Notes under the pieces: generated by a model
Database searches by the model: none
What the model saw: only the letters and a program-made list of their open reading frames with translations
What the model was told of the DNA's origin: nothing
Part shown: piece after piece, positions 32,069 to 44,344 of the stretch
Position numbering within the stretch: the first letter of the stretch is position 1
Layout: each line of letters opens with the position of its first letter
Position numbers and translations under genes: made by a program
Source of the DNA: Lumbricus terrestris
Lineage: Eukaryota > Annelida > Clitellata > Crassiclitellata > Lumbricidae
NCBI GenBank assembly: GCA_949752735.1
Contig: OX457047.1
Span: 35,231,113-35,295,112, forward strand
DNA length: 64,000 nt
Reading direction: 5' to 3'

Positions 32069-32247
32069 CAGGGTTTAAAGTGGGTCGGAATGCGTGAGAA
32101 CGGCGTTTCCATTGCTTTCGTTAATCCCACTGCTCGCCATGCATTTGACCCTGGACACGCATGCGTTGAAATAAAACTCTTCTTCAGCGTTCCCAATGCT
32201 CACATATTCAGCGTACCCACTGCTCACCTAAACCTCCTTAACCACTG
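32069..32247. mobile_element. hAT-like MITE, GTGGGAACG family, copy 2
   Basis: Inverted orientation relative to copies 1 and 3. Begins CAGGGTTTAAAGTGGG and ends TTAACCACTG. The flanks TGACTGAG and CGACCGAA could be a decayed 8-bp duplication. Interior has ACTGCTCACCTAAAC and GCGTTCCCAATGCTCAC repeats. Confidence 0.8.
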
Positions 32248-32403
32248 CGACCGAACAGTGTCCAATGACAAGAGACAGTGTTTGTATCAGACGATAGATG
32301 ATAGCACAGTAGTGTCCAATGCAGATAACTGAGCTTTTGGAAGATGTGGCTTTCAAGCATGCATGACTTGGGTCACCATGACCATCATCTGTAACAGACA
32401 GAC

Positions 32404-32627
32404 TGATGTATGTATGTGCATTTGTTATAGTGCCACTTCAAGATTTCTACTCAGAAGCGCTCCCGACTACAGTGCAGACACAGAATCGGAGTTTCATGCC
32501 GAAGTGCTGAGCGGTTGCGAGTGAAGGATTAGCCCAAGGTCCCTACGAGGTGGCTTGAGGTGGATTTGAACCTGCAACCCTCCGGCTGCAAAGCATCGAA
32601 CATACCCACGACACCACCACGCCTCAC
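32404..32627 (-). mobile_element. tRNA-derived SINE
   Basis: Near full-length minus-strand copy with a short (TGTA) tail, 3' end GCATTTGTTATAGTGCCACT, body AAGGTCCCTACGAGG and head ending ACACCACCACGCC. Confidence 0.88.
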
Positions 32628-34370
32628 AAATGATAGAACCACTCTCTGGTAGACGATTCCTACAATTCCATAGCCTCCCGTTGCCTTTCAAAAGCATCGA
32701 TAGGTTTTTTGGTGTGAGCTGCAACCATCTGGAACATTTCAACCTTCGTTTGTTATGGACCGTTCCAAGGCTAAAGAGCATTGTTGAGAAAAATGATCAG
32801 AAAACTCGATTTTCATAATGGTCTGCTTTGTAAATAACTACGAAATGCCAACACGGTCCAAACACAAAATGAATTATCGAACAAATTCTGCTTTCAGATT
32901 ATTAAGTTTAGGATGAAATGATGACTTGCATAGACGTGCCCAAATCATGACGGCCAGACATTGGACAACATAGATTTGTACATATGTGGGAAAAGAAAAA
33001 TTTCGTTTCAAATGGATTTCACGCGGTCATTGTTGTATAGAGGGCAGGATGTCAATAGAGTGTGTGTGCTGAGTTTGCTGCAGCCTGGAAGAGAATAATG
33101 GGTTAAGGGCAAAAGGGCATTTTCATGTGTTGACACAGATGAGGGGGGTGACCACTGACCAACCCCAAGAATGTGATGGACTGGCTAAACAGAAATATAC
33201 ATAGTGCTTCATTTTGAAAGTGTAAAGGTCCACAATGCTGCAGTTCAGCCAGTTGTTCTGTCTACTCTTTAGGACAAGGCCGTAGCCAGGATTTTATTGG
33301 GGGGGGGGTATTTACTCTGCCACTACATTACACACTGTAGTTCTTACGACATGTGCTAGTAAATGCGTTATTTTATTTTTACATTATTTCATTTCAGGGG
33401 TTGTTAAAACACCTAAAACACTCCATTTCTACGGCCTTGCTTTAAGAAGTTCAGATGAATTTCGGTGAATGGGTGTTCTTGCTACAACCAATTTACTATC
33501 ATTCGTCAGATGTGAATGAAGATTTAGCAGCTACTCGGATTTTTCGGGTGCTTTCAACTTCACAACCTCAACCAAATTTAAACTGTACAAGAGGTTTGGC
33601 AGTTTCGTACAGAGACAGAGGCCCTTTTTATTGCGCGTAAAAGCTGTGTGCTGCCTCAAAGAAAGTGTGATTAACTAGGCAGGAAAAACGAATGGTTTAC
33701 TGTAAACGTTATAAAGGAAATAACCACGTCTGCCGGGTATTTGCTCACAGGAGTGTGATTGTCTATGGATGTAAAGGCAACGCTTTGGTGTGCTTTTACG
33801 GTTGGGCAAAGGTCCTGTTCTGGTCTGGTGAGATTTACTTTGTTTTCCTCGGGCATTAATGTTTTCTTTTGTTATTCAGCGGATAATACTACGGGCGATA
33901 AATGAATGGTTGTTGGTGATGGATAATTCTGTCGGTGAATGGTTTTTATAGTTTTCCAGATTGGATTGAATAATAATGAAATGGAGGCTGTACTGCCTCC
34001 CGTTCTTTTCCCATGTCCGCGCCTGCACTGCAATGGCCGTGCAGCTCTGTCGAATATGCTGTCTGCACAGTTTTTCCCTCAGTTTTTCCCTTCTAGCATA
34101 CGTCTCTGGCATCGATTCAGTCCGTGATGATCGAGTGCTGGAAAAATGTTGGATTAATCAGTTCAATGGTCATTGCAAAATATTTAGATTTATCTTATTT
34201 TTTGCGTAAAGGCGGAGCAAAAGCATATCCGTTATTGGATTCAACATTAAGCCGATTCTATAACGTATATTTGTAAGGTTATATCAATATTGCTGTGTTT
34301 GTATGAATATACATTATATATAACTGTATAATGTAATATATATATAATATATATGTGTGTATGTGTGCAT
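32628..34370. other. Unannotated stretch with MITE fragment
   Basis: About 1.7 kb without recognised genes. A left-end remnant of the CAGTGGCGTAGCCAGG MITE family is at about 33283-33325 (GGCCGTAGCCAGGATTTTAT then a G-run). Confidence 0.4.
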
Positions 34371-34419
34371 ACAGACAGACAGATATATATATATATATTA
34401 TATATATCTGTCTGTCTGT
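34371..34419. repeat. Perfect palindrome, 19-bp arms
   Basis: Left arm ACAGACAGACAGATATATA (34371-34389) is the exact reverse complement of the right arm (34401-34419), with an 11-bp TA-rich centre. Surrounding DNA to about 34530 is (TA)n-rich. It could extrude as a cruciform. Confidence 0.85.
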
Positions 34420-34534
34420 TTACACACACTAACTGTTTAATGTAATATATATATAATTATATATATATATACTATATATACGTCTGTATACACACACAGT
34501 GAGTTACACACATACACATATATGATATATATTC

Positions 34535-35109
34535 AGGTGGTGTACTGTGGAAATGCATTAGACATATTTAATGATTATTCAGAAAAATTAAAAATGAATT
34601 TGTTAAGTTTCTTGGCATAACATGAGGTCGTCATGAAGAGAATAATTATTGGGCATAAATGAGAATAATTAATAGGCATGAAAGGAATAATTATTAGGTA
34701 TGAATTGAGGATTATTTTTACTATTTTATTAGGCTTATTAACGACTTGCCTATTGCCTACCGTAACCAAACTTTGGCATAAAAAAACGAGCCTGTGTGGT
34801 TCTGCATCATAGGCAGTGATTTATTGGTCGAGCTTGGAAACTGACATATTCAAGACTTTGATCATTATTACTGTCATCGCAGATATTGTAATGCATACAG
34901 GATTGCGCGCCAGCATGAACCGCATCTGATTGCTTTCTTCAGTTTTGATTTCGAGCCACGTCAACGGACGCCTTGAACCGATCGGAAAGTCAGAAGCCAC
35001 AGAAGGACATGGTATCTGCCTACAGTGTGATATTAGCAGACTCCTTTGTTTGAGAGTGCAGTTGGATTCGACCACTTGCTTTCACATTGTTCATCCACCT
35101 TTCGTTTTG
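34535..35109. other. Unannotated AT-rich stretch
   Basis: Short repeated GGCATAAATGAGAATAATT-like units at about 34640-34720. No gene. Confidence 0.35.
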
Positions 35110-35272
35110 ATATTCGATACCCAGTGCAGCACATGAGACTGGCGATTCTTTGTTAGTTCCCAGTGGATCACATGACACTGACAAAATTTTCATTGCATCA
35201 CTTGAGACTAATGATTCGTTATAAAATTCCAGTGCATCACATGAGACTGGCGATTTGTTATTAAGTCCCAAA
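35110..35272. repeat. Approximately 50-bp degenerate tandem repeat
   Basis: About three diverged units built on CCAGTGCATCACATGAGACTG and CGATT.TTGTTA. No coding potential recognised. Confidence 0.65.
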
Positions 35273-35659
35273 TTTAGTTATTTCAGTTACAACTGCTTGT
35301 GTTTATTGGTTTTTACAAGATGGTCTGCACGTATAGTCTGTTGCTGAGAGTTTTGAAAGTTTAGACAACACGAATCTCCATTATGGAGACTCAGGAGACA
35401 ATGCACAAGTTGGCTCTTTAGTTTCCTCGTGTCTCAATCATCATTGACTGCGATTCTCATTATTTACTGGTTGCAGAAATTATTCCCGTTGCCGTTTAAT
35501 AGTGCGTTGCACGTACGCTGATCGGTTGTATACCGGACCAGATTCCCATCTTCTCTGTCGTTGTTCGTTGTTCGAGTGGAATTGCAACAGATAAACGAAC
35601 GACTGGCTTTTTATCACCCGGCAAAGAATTACGCTGAGGAAATTGACTTCAAGAACCAT

Positions 35660-35755
35660 TGAAGGAGGAGGAGGGAAGGAGGAGGAGGGGGAGGAGGAGG
35701 AGGAGGGAGGGGAGGAGGGAGGGAGAGGATGAGGGAGGGAGGGGATGATTGATGA
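35660..35755. repeat. Purine-rich (GGA)n tract
   Basis: GGAGGAGGAGGGAGG-type purine run on the plus strand, capable of triplex formation. A related (GGAT)n/(GGA)n stretch lies at about 35945-36015. Confidence 0.8.
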
Positions 35756-36114
35756 AGCGAACGCAAGAACTTATGAATAAATCAGCTGATAAGAGATTGA
35801 TCGAGGAATCTATTGATGACCGGACTAATGATCCGGAATAGAAATCCCGATAAGACGGAGGATTTCTATTCGCGCTCGTTTTATACTTCGCTCCCGCGAC
35901 ATTACAGCTGTCCTCGTTGTGCGGAGCAAACGTGGATTAGACTTATGGATGGATGGATGGATGGATGGAGGGAATGAATGGAAGAGGGAAGATGATGAGG
36001 AGGAGGAGGGGGAGGCCTGCTGGTGTTGCATGTCAACTGTGATTATCAATTAGCACTTCATGATGCCAACCCATTACTGACTTAGATAGGAATTGTTGAA
36101 GGCTATGGGTTCTT

Positions 36115-36558
36115 GTGTATTCTTACGTACTGCCTATTCTTATGTATGCTAGTACTGCTTATTCTTATGTATGCTAGTACTGCTTATTCTTATGTATGCT
36201 AGCACTGCTTATTCTTATGTATGCTAGCACTGCTTATTCTTATGTATGCTAGTACTGCTTATTCTTATGTATGCTAGCACTGCTTATTCTTATGTATGCT
36301 AGCACTGCTTATTCTTATGTATGCTAGCACTGCTTATTCTTATGTATGCTAGCACTGCTTATTCTTATGTATGCTAGCACTGCTTATTCTTATGTATGCT
36401 AGTACTGCTTATTCTTATGTATTCTAGCACTGCTTATTCTTATGTATGCTAGCACTGCTTATTCTTATGTATGCTAGCACTGCTTATTCTTATGTATGCT
36501 AGCACTGCTTATTCTTATGTATGCTAGCACTGCTTATTCTTATGTATGCTAGTACTGT
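36115..36558. repeat. 25-bp satellite array
   Basis: About 17 copies of a 25-bp unit TATTCTTATGTATGCTAG plus YACTGCT. Variation is almost only at one position (TAGTACT or TAGCACT), so the array has been homogenised recently. Repeats are directly adjacent with no spacers, which excludes a CRISPR-like layout. Confidence 0.95.
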
Positions 36559-36910
36559 GCTCAATGCTCATTAGTTTTTAGTCAAGGACTCAGTTTCTTT
36601 GGCCATGAATTCACTCATTAATTCGTTAAATTACAGTGAATTATTATTAGCATCAGCTTACTGATCTTAATTAATCTCGCACGTATGAGTTATATATAAT
36701 ATTTTAATTAATTTGTATTGTGGTCGGCTGCTATGTAATGACAAATTGTAATTGCATGGTATCCTTAGCTGGATTCATTCATATGCGGATGGTTCACACG
36801 TTGTGAGAGTCTTCTCAGAGCCCCTGTCACCTCCCACATGTTGTCTTGAAATATGATCATTCAATCACTCAATCTGTGTGTCGACCAGCTGGTGTAAAGA
36901 TGCATGTCGT

Positions 36911-37119
36911 GTGGAGCACGGTGGTGTAGTGGTGGATTCAGTGCCTTGGAGCCGGAAGGTTTCAGGTTCGAATCCAGCTGAAGCCACTGCTTAGGGACCT
37001 TGAGCAAGTCCTTCACTCGCGTGAAAACTCCGATTCAGTGTCTGTGCTGTATTCAGGAGCGCCTCTGAGGAGAATCATGAAGAGGCGCTACAACAAGTGC
37101 GAGAAATAAATGAATAAAA
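36911..37119 (+). mobile_element. tRNA-derived SINE
   Basis: Plus-strand copy. Head with A box TGGTGTAGTGG and B box GGTTCGAATCC, body GGGACCTTGAGCAAGTCCTT, then AACTCCGATTCAGTGTC, AGCGCCTCTGAG and GAAGAGGCGCTAC, ending in AAATAAATGAATAAA. The GACCTTGAGCAAGTC segment resembles the conserved core of CORE-SINEs such as MIR. Confidence 0.92.
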
Positions 37120-37752
37120 TTAGATATGTGTGGTAAAAATATCGCAGTAAAGTTGGATCATTCAGGTACGAGTGATACTAATCAGTTATATAATTTTGTA
37201 ATTAATTTGCTTTGCAATTGTAATTATGCTACAGTATGTAGCATCAGAAACCGATGCTATTCACTCATCTAGCGTGAAGGTGTGGCAAAATTCTGGCAGT
37301 CCATGATTGAGGGAATGGATTTCCAGGTGATGTGATATTAATCTAGCAAGGCTGGACACCTACATAATAGAACTTTCAGGAAATCCGATAAAAAGTATAT
37401 TATTTTTTTACAAGCCTGTAATGAAATACTTTTGTGTCTTTTGATATGCACGCATGTATTATTATTACAAACATTTTTAATGCATGAGAAATCGGATAGA
37501 GATGAGAATTAGGGAACCTAATATGTGACCCATCTGACCAAAAGCAGGTGCATGTTGCAACACATGCTTCTGAAATAATGACCATGTGAAAAAACTCTTT
37601 TGGTTTTTGACAGACAATGATAAATAGATATGTTTTAAACACATAAAACAATAATTTTTTGAAGAATTGCATTTTTAGTGATATTTTGGATGATTTTGAA
37701 GTGGTTCTTGTTTAAATAATTCAATGATTTTCCAGAAATTTTCCACTTTCCC
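37120..37752. other. Unannotated AT-rich stretch
   Basis: No gene or repeat family recognised. Confidence 0.35.
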
Positions 37753-37763
37753 ACCGTTAATGC

Positions 37764-38554
37764 GGTAAACGGACATTAGCCCCCCTGGACATTATCCCCC
37801 CCGGACATTGTCCCTCCCGGACATTAGCCCCCCGGACATTATCCCCCCCGGGGTAGGACATTATCCCCCCCAGTATATGATAGCATTACCTAAAAGTGAT
37901 GCACAAAATGTAATTAATGGGCCTATGTTATATGAATATCTATACATTACACATTAGTTTAACATCCTGTAGGAATATACTAAGTTAATTGAAGGTTTAA
38001 TATATTATAAGACATTTTAAAGGCCTGAAACGACGCTAAGAAGTCTACGAAGCTCATACGTAAATGTCGTTAATAAACCTTCGTTGTAGCCATAACTGAC
38101 ACTAACAAGTAGGCCTACTTACTGTATATGATACCCATTCGTTCATTTATCTAATGTATTGAATCTAATTTTGAATTGAAATGACACTAATAAGTCTAGG
38201 AAGCTGAGACATAGCCTAACTGACGTTAACAAATCTTTGTTGTGAGACACTAAACAAATAGACTGTATAGGCCCTACATACGATTCCCATTCGTTCATTT
38301 CAAATCAAAGTCTAAGCTTAGGCCTATTGATACAATTAGGACCTAAATGACACTAAGTACTTTTGTTTGCATGTGAATGCCAGTGACAAGTCTTATCGGT
38401 TACGGCATTATTCTACGATTTGCACATAGGGGGGACTTTGTCCGGGGGGGGCTAATGTCCTACGCAAAATCGGGGGGGAATATGTGCAGGGGGCTAATGT
38501 CCGGGAGGGACAATGTCCGGGGGGGATAATGTCCAGGGGGGCTAATGTCCTACA
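37764..38554. mobile_element. Foldback-like element with C-rich repeat arms (791 bp)
   Basis: The left arm (about 37764-37877) has six tandem units of about 16 bp, GGACATTATCCCCCCC or GGACATTAGCCCCCC. The right arm (about 38427-38554) has the same units inverted, and the outer units occur in the same order (TAG, TAT, TGT, TAG), showing the arms are true inverted copies. A direct repeat ACCGTTAATGC flanks it (37753-37763 and 38555-38565). Terminal arms made of short tandem units are the structure of foldback elements; the 9-11-bp duplication would fit MULE-type machinery. The AT-rich centre encodes nothing recognisable. Confidence 0.85.
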
Positions 38555-38569
38555 ACCGTTAATGCAGGA

Positions 38570-39194
38570 TAGGTCCACAATCCTGAATATGTCGCGTTTA
38601 CAAAACGATTACAATGTTGCATCAGTTGTTTGGTGTGTATTGATAACGACGATGAATGATCAGTGGATCAAAATTGGGGTAAATGTGGGTGACAGTATGG
38701 CTGCTGTTTGGCGCCAGAGATTGCTTTGCATTGTCTGATGTCGCTAAACAATGGACCATGTCAGTAATGAGTAATGAGTCAATGTCTGTGATGATTTTCA
38801 TTGATGAGTTTCATTGGAGGGGTTTTGATTGCAGCGAAACTTTGTCTGTTTCATTGAGGAGAAACTATCATCACGATTAATTACTAGTATATTGTATGCT
38901 TATATTGGGATTGTGTTTGACACACAAGTATGAACCACATAGGTTTTCAAATAAATCATAAAACTTTGCTATTAACTTTGCTGAACAGTTTCTGTAATTC
39001 TGAGAGTTCTAAGATGCTAATTTTTCAAGGAAACATCTGTTTTCCATTATATGTTTATGAATACGAATATACATTTCGTAGTAATATATGTTTTTATGAC
39101 GATATTAAATATTTATGACGATATTAGATATATAAATATTTATACATTATACAATATACATGTAGCTTATATTCATTCCGTATGAACATGACTA

Positions 39195-39198
<4 letters not shown>
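38570..39198. other. Unannotated AT-rich stretch
   Basis: No gene or repeat family recognised. Confidence 0.35.

Positions 39199-39268
<70 letters not shown>
39199..39268. repeat. (TA)n microsatellite
   Basis: Pure TA repeat of about 70 bp. Confidence 0.95.
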
Positions 39269-39269
<1 letters not shown>

Positions 39270-39900
39270 TAATAGCCATATTAAATTCCGGATCATTTTA
39301 TTATTGCTTGTGAGCATAGTCGATATTAAAGATATTACATGAAAAATTTCATGGTCCCTGTACATTATATTTAGACAAACTCGGAGGTCTTTCCAGATAA
39401 TAGGTTTTACAGCCTAATCCAAAGTCACCTGGGTCAGCCAGTCATCCGCTCCAGGAAAACTGCCTCCGCGATGTCGTGAGCGATGGTTTATGGCGAAACG
39501 CCTTCTCAGATGCCAACCTCATTCATTCAGCTCTCCTATAATGATTAGAAGGCATGACGACCTCTGTCCTAACACCGAGGTCACCACGGTTCCAGCTTGT
39601 CTTCCGGTTTCTCCTTGTCTGCCTGTGTCTGCCTGTGTTTGTGTGTGTGCGTCAGCTTGCATTTTGTTTTTGTGTCGTTGTCGGGGGTGACGCGGTTGCC
39701 TGCCCGGGTTGTAACTGTAACCGATATATATTTATCCATTGTGCTTCGTTGAACCTCTCGGAGCGGCTCTCTGTACATTTGCCTTTGTCTAGGGTGAAGT
39801 TTAAGACAGCGGCAAGGAATGCGGAGAGGATTGGGACAATGCAGAGTGTCAGTGAGGTTGTCTATGGTGCAGCCGTAAAGTACAGACACAACAACGGTGA
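39270..39900. other. Unannotated stretch
   Basis: A 138-codon plus-strand frame (39554-39970) overlaps a 121-codon minus-strand frame; neither has a recognisable domain, and the plus frame runs into the tandem repeat. Not called as genes. Confidence 0.35.
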
Positions 39901-39901
39901 C

Positions 39902-40475
39902 ACAACAATGCACATCCAAGTCATTGTTATGATATTTCTGAAACAATGCACATCCAAGTCATTGTTATGATATTTCTGAAACAATGCACGTCCAAGTCAT
40001 TGTTGTACTGTTTCTAAAACAATGCACGTCCAAGTCATTGTTGTACTGTTTCTAAAACAATGCACATCCAGGTCATTGTACTTATTCTAAAACAATGCAT
40101 TTCCAAGACAATGTTTTACCATTTCTGAAACATTATATCCCCAAATCATTGTTATACTATTTCTAAAACAATGCACATCTAATTCATTGTCATATTATTT
40201 CTAAAATAATGCATTTCCAAATCATTGTTTTACCATTTCTAAAACAATAGATCTCCAAATCATCATTATACTTTTTCTAAAACAGTGCACATCTAAGTCA
40301 TTGTCATACTTTTTCTAAAGCAATGCATTTTCAAGACATTGTTTTACCATTTCTAACACAATAGATCTCCAAATCATTGTTATACTTTTTCTATAACAAT
40401 ACACATCTAAATCATTGTCATACTCTTTCTAACAATGCAAATCGTAGTCACTGTTCTACTATATTTCTAAAATTT
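39902..40475. repeat. 38-bp degenerate tandem repeat
   Basis: About 14-15 copies of a unit like AACAATGCACATCCAAGTCA plus TTGTTATAC(T)TTTTCTAA. Leftmost units are nearly identical, later ones diverge progressively, so the array is older or less homogenised to the right. Confidence 0.85.
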
Positions 40476-40908
40476 CTGTACTCACCACACTGTTCCATAA
40501 AATCTTTTGACGCTGCCTTAACTGCCTGGTATGTAATTTTCCAGGACATTAATTTTCTTCAGGGTCATTCAACCATGTCTATGCATATGAATGGTAATTG
40601 CAAATTTACATGGCACCACTTCGAATGAGACTCCTTGGAGGCATGTGCCCTTGAGCTTAATAGCCTATGCATTGAAGCCACAGCAATAAAGCAAAATGAT
40701 CGTCAGGCATTTTCAGAAAGGAGGAAGAAAAGTGGCTGACAGCTGTGTGCAAGAAACTTTGCAGTAAAACTTTGCATGTATGCTTGTGTGTCTGGTCGCC
40801 GAGCACGTTTTTATTGTCCTTATCTTGTGGGCACTCGGTTTTAAAGTCACTCCAGTGACAGATAAACATGTGTGATAAGCATCTGTTCTGTCCCTGTTCT
40901 GCACAATA

Positions 40909-40975
40909 TGTATGTATGGCATTGTATGCAATATGTATGCAATATGTATGCAATATGTATGCAATATGTATATCA
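40909..40975. repeat. 11-bp tandem repeat
   Basis: Four to five exact copies of GTATGCAATAT. Confidence 0.9.
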
Positions 40976-41247
40976 ACAGCAGCAGTCGTTTTCTCTTTTA
41001 TCTGATACGTTCGTCTTCTTCTAAAGATTCATTGGAGCAGCTTCTGCTTCAGCCGATGTGGACAGAGTGTTACTTCTGCTGCCTCAGCAGAAGGTGCAGA
41101 AGCTGAAGCTTACCTGCTTGCTGCTCTCCGGATGTTATTGCTAAAGTGGTAGATACGTATAGTTACGTGTGTCATTTTTCATTTGTGTATGCGTTCATCA
41201 CTGAACATTATATGTACGTATTCTGTAACCTCGGCCTTTCATGATTC

Positions 41248-41469
41248 ATTTCTCGCATTTGCTGCAGCGCCCATTCAGCGCCGCCCTGTACTCAGAAGCG
41301 CTCCTGACGACAGCGCGAACAATGCATCGGAGTTTCACGCAGAAGCGCATGAGCAGTTGCAAGTGAAGGATTTGTTCAAGGTCCCTACGCGGCAACTTGA
41401 GGTGGATTCGAACCTGCAACCCTTCGGCTTCAAGGCACCGAAACCACAACTACACCACCGTGCCCTGCA
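41248..41469 (-). mobile_element. tRNA-derived SINE
   Basis: Minus-strand near full-length copy with 3' end TTCATTTCTCGCATTTGCTG, body AAGGTCCCTACGCGG, B box region GGATTCGAACC and head ending CTACACCACCGTGCCC. Confidence 0.9.
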
Positions 41470-42835
41470 AAAATGGCTGACCCGCCAAAACTTCGGCCTA
41501 GGCCTGGCACAGGAATCAGAGCAAGCTTGGCCATTTACTCTCTCATCTTTACGTCAGTCAGCTGTAGTGAAAGAACTTGTTGTCTTCTGCATCAGAGCAA
41601 ACAATTTAGACTTGCAAACGTGAATGTTCTACCGAATTAAAAAAATAAAAGCATAAAACACGGTTATCAGAGTGTTTTATCAGTCTTAAAACGTCTATGC
41701 GTCAATTTTGACCGGGTGTAATGGAAGAAAAACACGCAATATGCGCCAGTTTTTTAATGTCTGGAGTATGCTTTCGAAGAATTTCCAATTAGCATCGTTA
41801 GTGATATCGGAAAGTTTTTATGCCTATCGTCGGATGGGGCGGAAATGAAGTCGGCGATCTCTGCCGCAAGCAGTTTTATTAATCACGTGACCTCCGCGAG
41901 GCTGAGCAATATATCTTTAAATCATTCTTATTAATTCTGTAGCGACAACTGGGCTCTGGACGTCATTAGTCTTCTTACAGCAGCGGACAAATGAGGCTGA
42001 ACATCTTTCGGCGAAACCTCAGCGTCATTGTGTCTTGTGCTTTTCGGACAATGTACAGACTTTCTGGGAAGCGGCTACTAAATTTGAAATATTACTTGGT
42101 TCTGTTCGAAAGTCTGTTCAATTAATAATCTTCTTGTTTTTACATTGTTTGAAAATTTAAGCTGTCACAGGCTTGCAGTGCCTTAATTGTCGATTTGAAG
42201 TAAATATTATAGCTTAAAAACCTTTCATTCAATTGTTTTCTTGTGGTTTTCTAAGTCTACCATTTGATACTCTTGTGCAAATTAGCTTTTAAGAGCAGTA
42301 AGCAGTTTGATAGTAACTGGAATTCACTAAACCATGATAGACAATGGTTAGGTTTCAGGGTGATAATATTATAAATATTTATATTTATTTTGCAGTGATT
42401 TACAAGTTTGTTCAGACGACCTAAATAGCACTCCCAGGAAACTGACTCATATAGGCCTACGTGCTCAGCACAACTCAGTGATACAGTACATTTTTCATAT
42501 GTGTGTAAAAGTGTATGCTGATTCTCTAGTTAAAACAACAAGCAAATCTGACGACAGGGTATTCCACATGAAAAAGGCACGACAACTGGTGCATCTTTGA
42601 AGTGTGTGTGCTAAGGGGACTACAAGTTCTCCTCACATTGCAGAACAAAGATTTCTGCAGCCATCCAAATGTCAAGTGGGGCTACAAAGCTCCCGCACGT
42701 AGACAGGCATGTTCCCTAACTGGGACCCGACGACATTAATTTTTTACTTGGCTTTTATTGGCGAATCGTAAATTCTGGGATTGACAGAATTTTGCTGGCA
42801 AGCAACTGTTGTCCTATTATTCATTATTTTATATA
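41470..42835. other. Unannotated stretch
   Basis: About 1.4 kb without recognised genes or repeat families. Confidence 0.35.
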
Positions 42836-42843
42836 GAAGAGGT

Positions 42844-44331
42844 CATGGGCGTAACTTTCTCCGAAAAAGTGGTGGTGACTATTTCTTGGCACACACCATT
42901 TCAGTACAATTCTTTCCTCGGCTTGCTGTACCGGGTGTACCCCAGCGGTTCTCAAACTTCATTTTTATTGTCCCCACCCTGTGTAGGCTATTAGAGTCAT
43001 ATTAAGGAGCAAAATTTAAAATATATGTATAGTTTTAATCATGTATGCCTAATCATGTTAACAATAATGCAAAATTGGCCTATCACTCCTCTAAGAAGCG
43101 TTGTGGTGTTGTGGGCTTGTTTTTACTAGCACAGATTTAAAATATCTGGTTTAATATTTGTCAAATTTAAACGCAAATATTAAGGCTATATTTGTCTTTG
43201 ACAGGAAGAAGAGTTTTAAAACCAGTTCATACAGATATGACGTGCTGAAAGGAATCAAAAATTTTGAAGCTCGACCAGAAATTAATTGTTAGGCCAATAT
43301 TATTCAGCTCTCCCCTATTTTGAGCTCTAGGCTATAGGCCTATATACGCTGAGAATTTCTGACTCACATTTAAACACTATTTGTTTTAAAAATTATAATA
43401 ACAATTATGCCTAAAAAAATTGTTGCATGCACTTGGCCTATATAGTATGTGAGTCCAATTATATGCTGTGAAAGAAATAAAATAATGATGATGCTGTTAT
43501 ATGTTGCAACGTTAACAATCTCTGCTAATCAAAGAAAGATGGACACAAAGTCCATAAACACAAAGAAATATTTTATATTTCTTGAATTTTGCTGCCTAAG
43601 CCCTACCCCTAACCGCCGCCTGGCGTAGGCATACCGCTTGTGCAAAGTTTGAGAACCCATGCGCTGTACCCCTTCCCAAGATACAAGTTTAGTATGAACT
43701 CTGGTGAGAACTCTCTCACTCCCTACTCCATTCTCACTCTTTACCCTTTCGTCTCTCTCGCTGGTGAACTCCGAGATCTTTCCACTCACGGATAACTATT
43801 AACTAAGTCAATTTTAAAAACAACTCTTTCACAAAATTTTATCCAGATTCTTTCTATTCTGTTCTTGCTGACCCTTTCTCATAGTCTAATCCAACATTTT
43901 TGGAGGGGTAAAGGTACGGAGGTCCCTTCAATGCTATTTTGATAATAATGATTCCAGAGGTTTTGTGAGGTTGTTGGCATGCCATGCACTGCCTCGGAGC
44001 CATTACGACTTGTGGGAGAGAATTGATTCACGTTTCATCCCCAAATTTAAAGTGGTATAAAATTCCTGCCCTTCCCTCTTTATGATTTAAGCCATGACTG
44101 TGGACAATGAACACGCTGTGGAGTGTGGACAGAGCAGGCCTCTAGGCTGACAGCGTTGGCGCCATTGCGATGCTAATCATGAATAGTTTTTATTATGTTA
44201 GACAGCCAAATGCTTTCATGTTTCTAAAAAATATTTCCTTGTCGGACCAAAAAGTGGTGGTGACTGTCACCACCACTTTTAAAAGTGGTGGTGACTGGAC
44301 ACCACCGTCACAATAGAACGTTACGCCTATG
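42844..44331. mobile_element. hAT-like element (1488 bp), CATGGGCGTAAC ends
   Basis: Ends CATGGGCGTAAC and, reversed, CATAGGCGTAAC, with perfect 8-bp duplication GAAGAGGT (42836-42843 and 44332-44339). Subterminal AAGTGGTGGTGAC occurs near the left end and, in direct and inverted form, near the right end. No transposase frame is recognisable. Another inverted-repeat element (42943-43666) is nested inside. Confidence 0.88.
42943..43666. mobile_element. Nested hAT-like MITE (CAGCGGTTCTCAAACTT ends)
   Basis: Left end CAGCGGTTCTCAAACTT; right end AAAGTTTGAGAACCCATGCGCTG, inverted but with a few extra bases. GTACCC follows on both sides, probably what remains of the duplication. Interior is AT-rich with no transposase. 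Confidence 0.7.
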
Positions 44332-44344
44332 GAAGAGGTTAAAT

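Noticed and set aside
36115..36558. CRISPR-like array of 25-bp repeats
   Set aside because: No spacers; a plain satellite.
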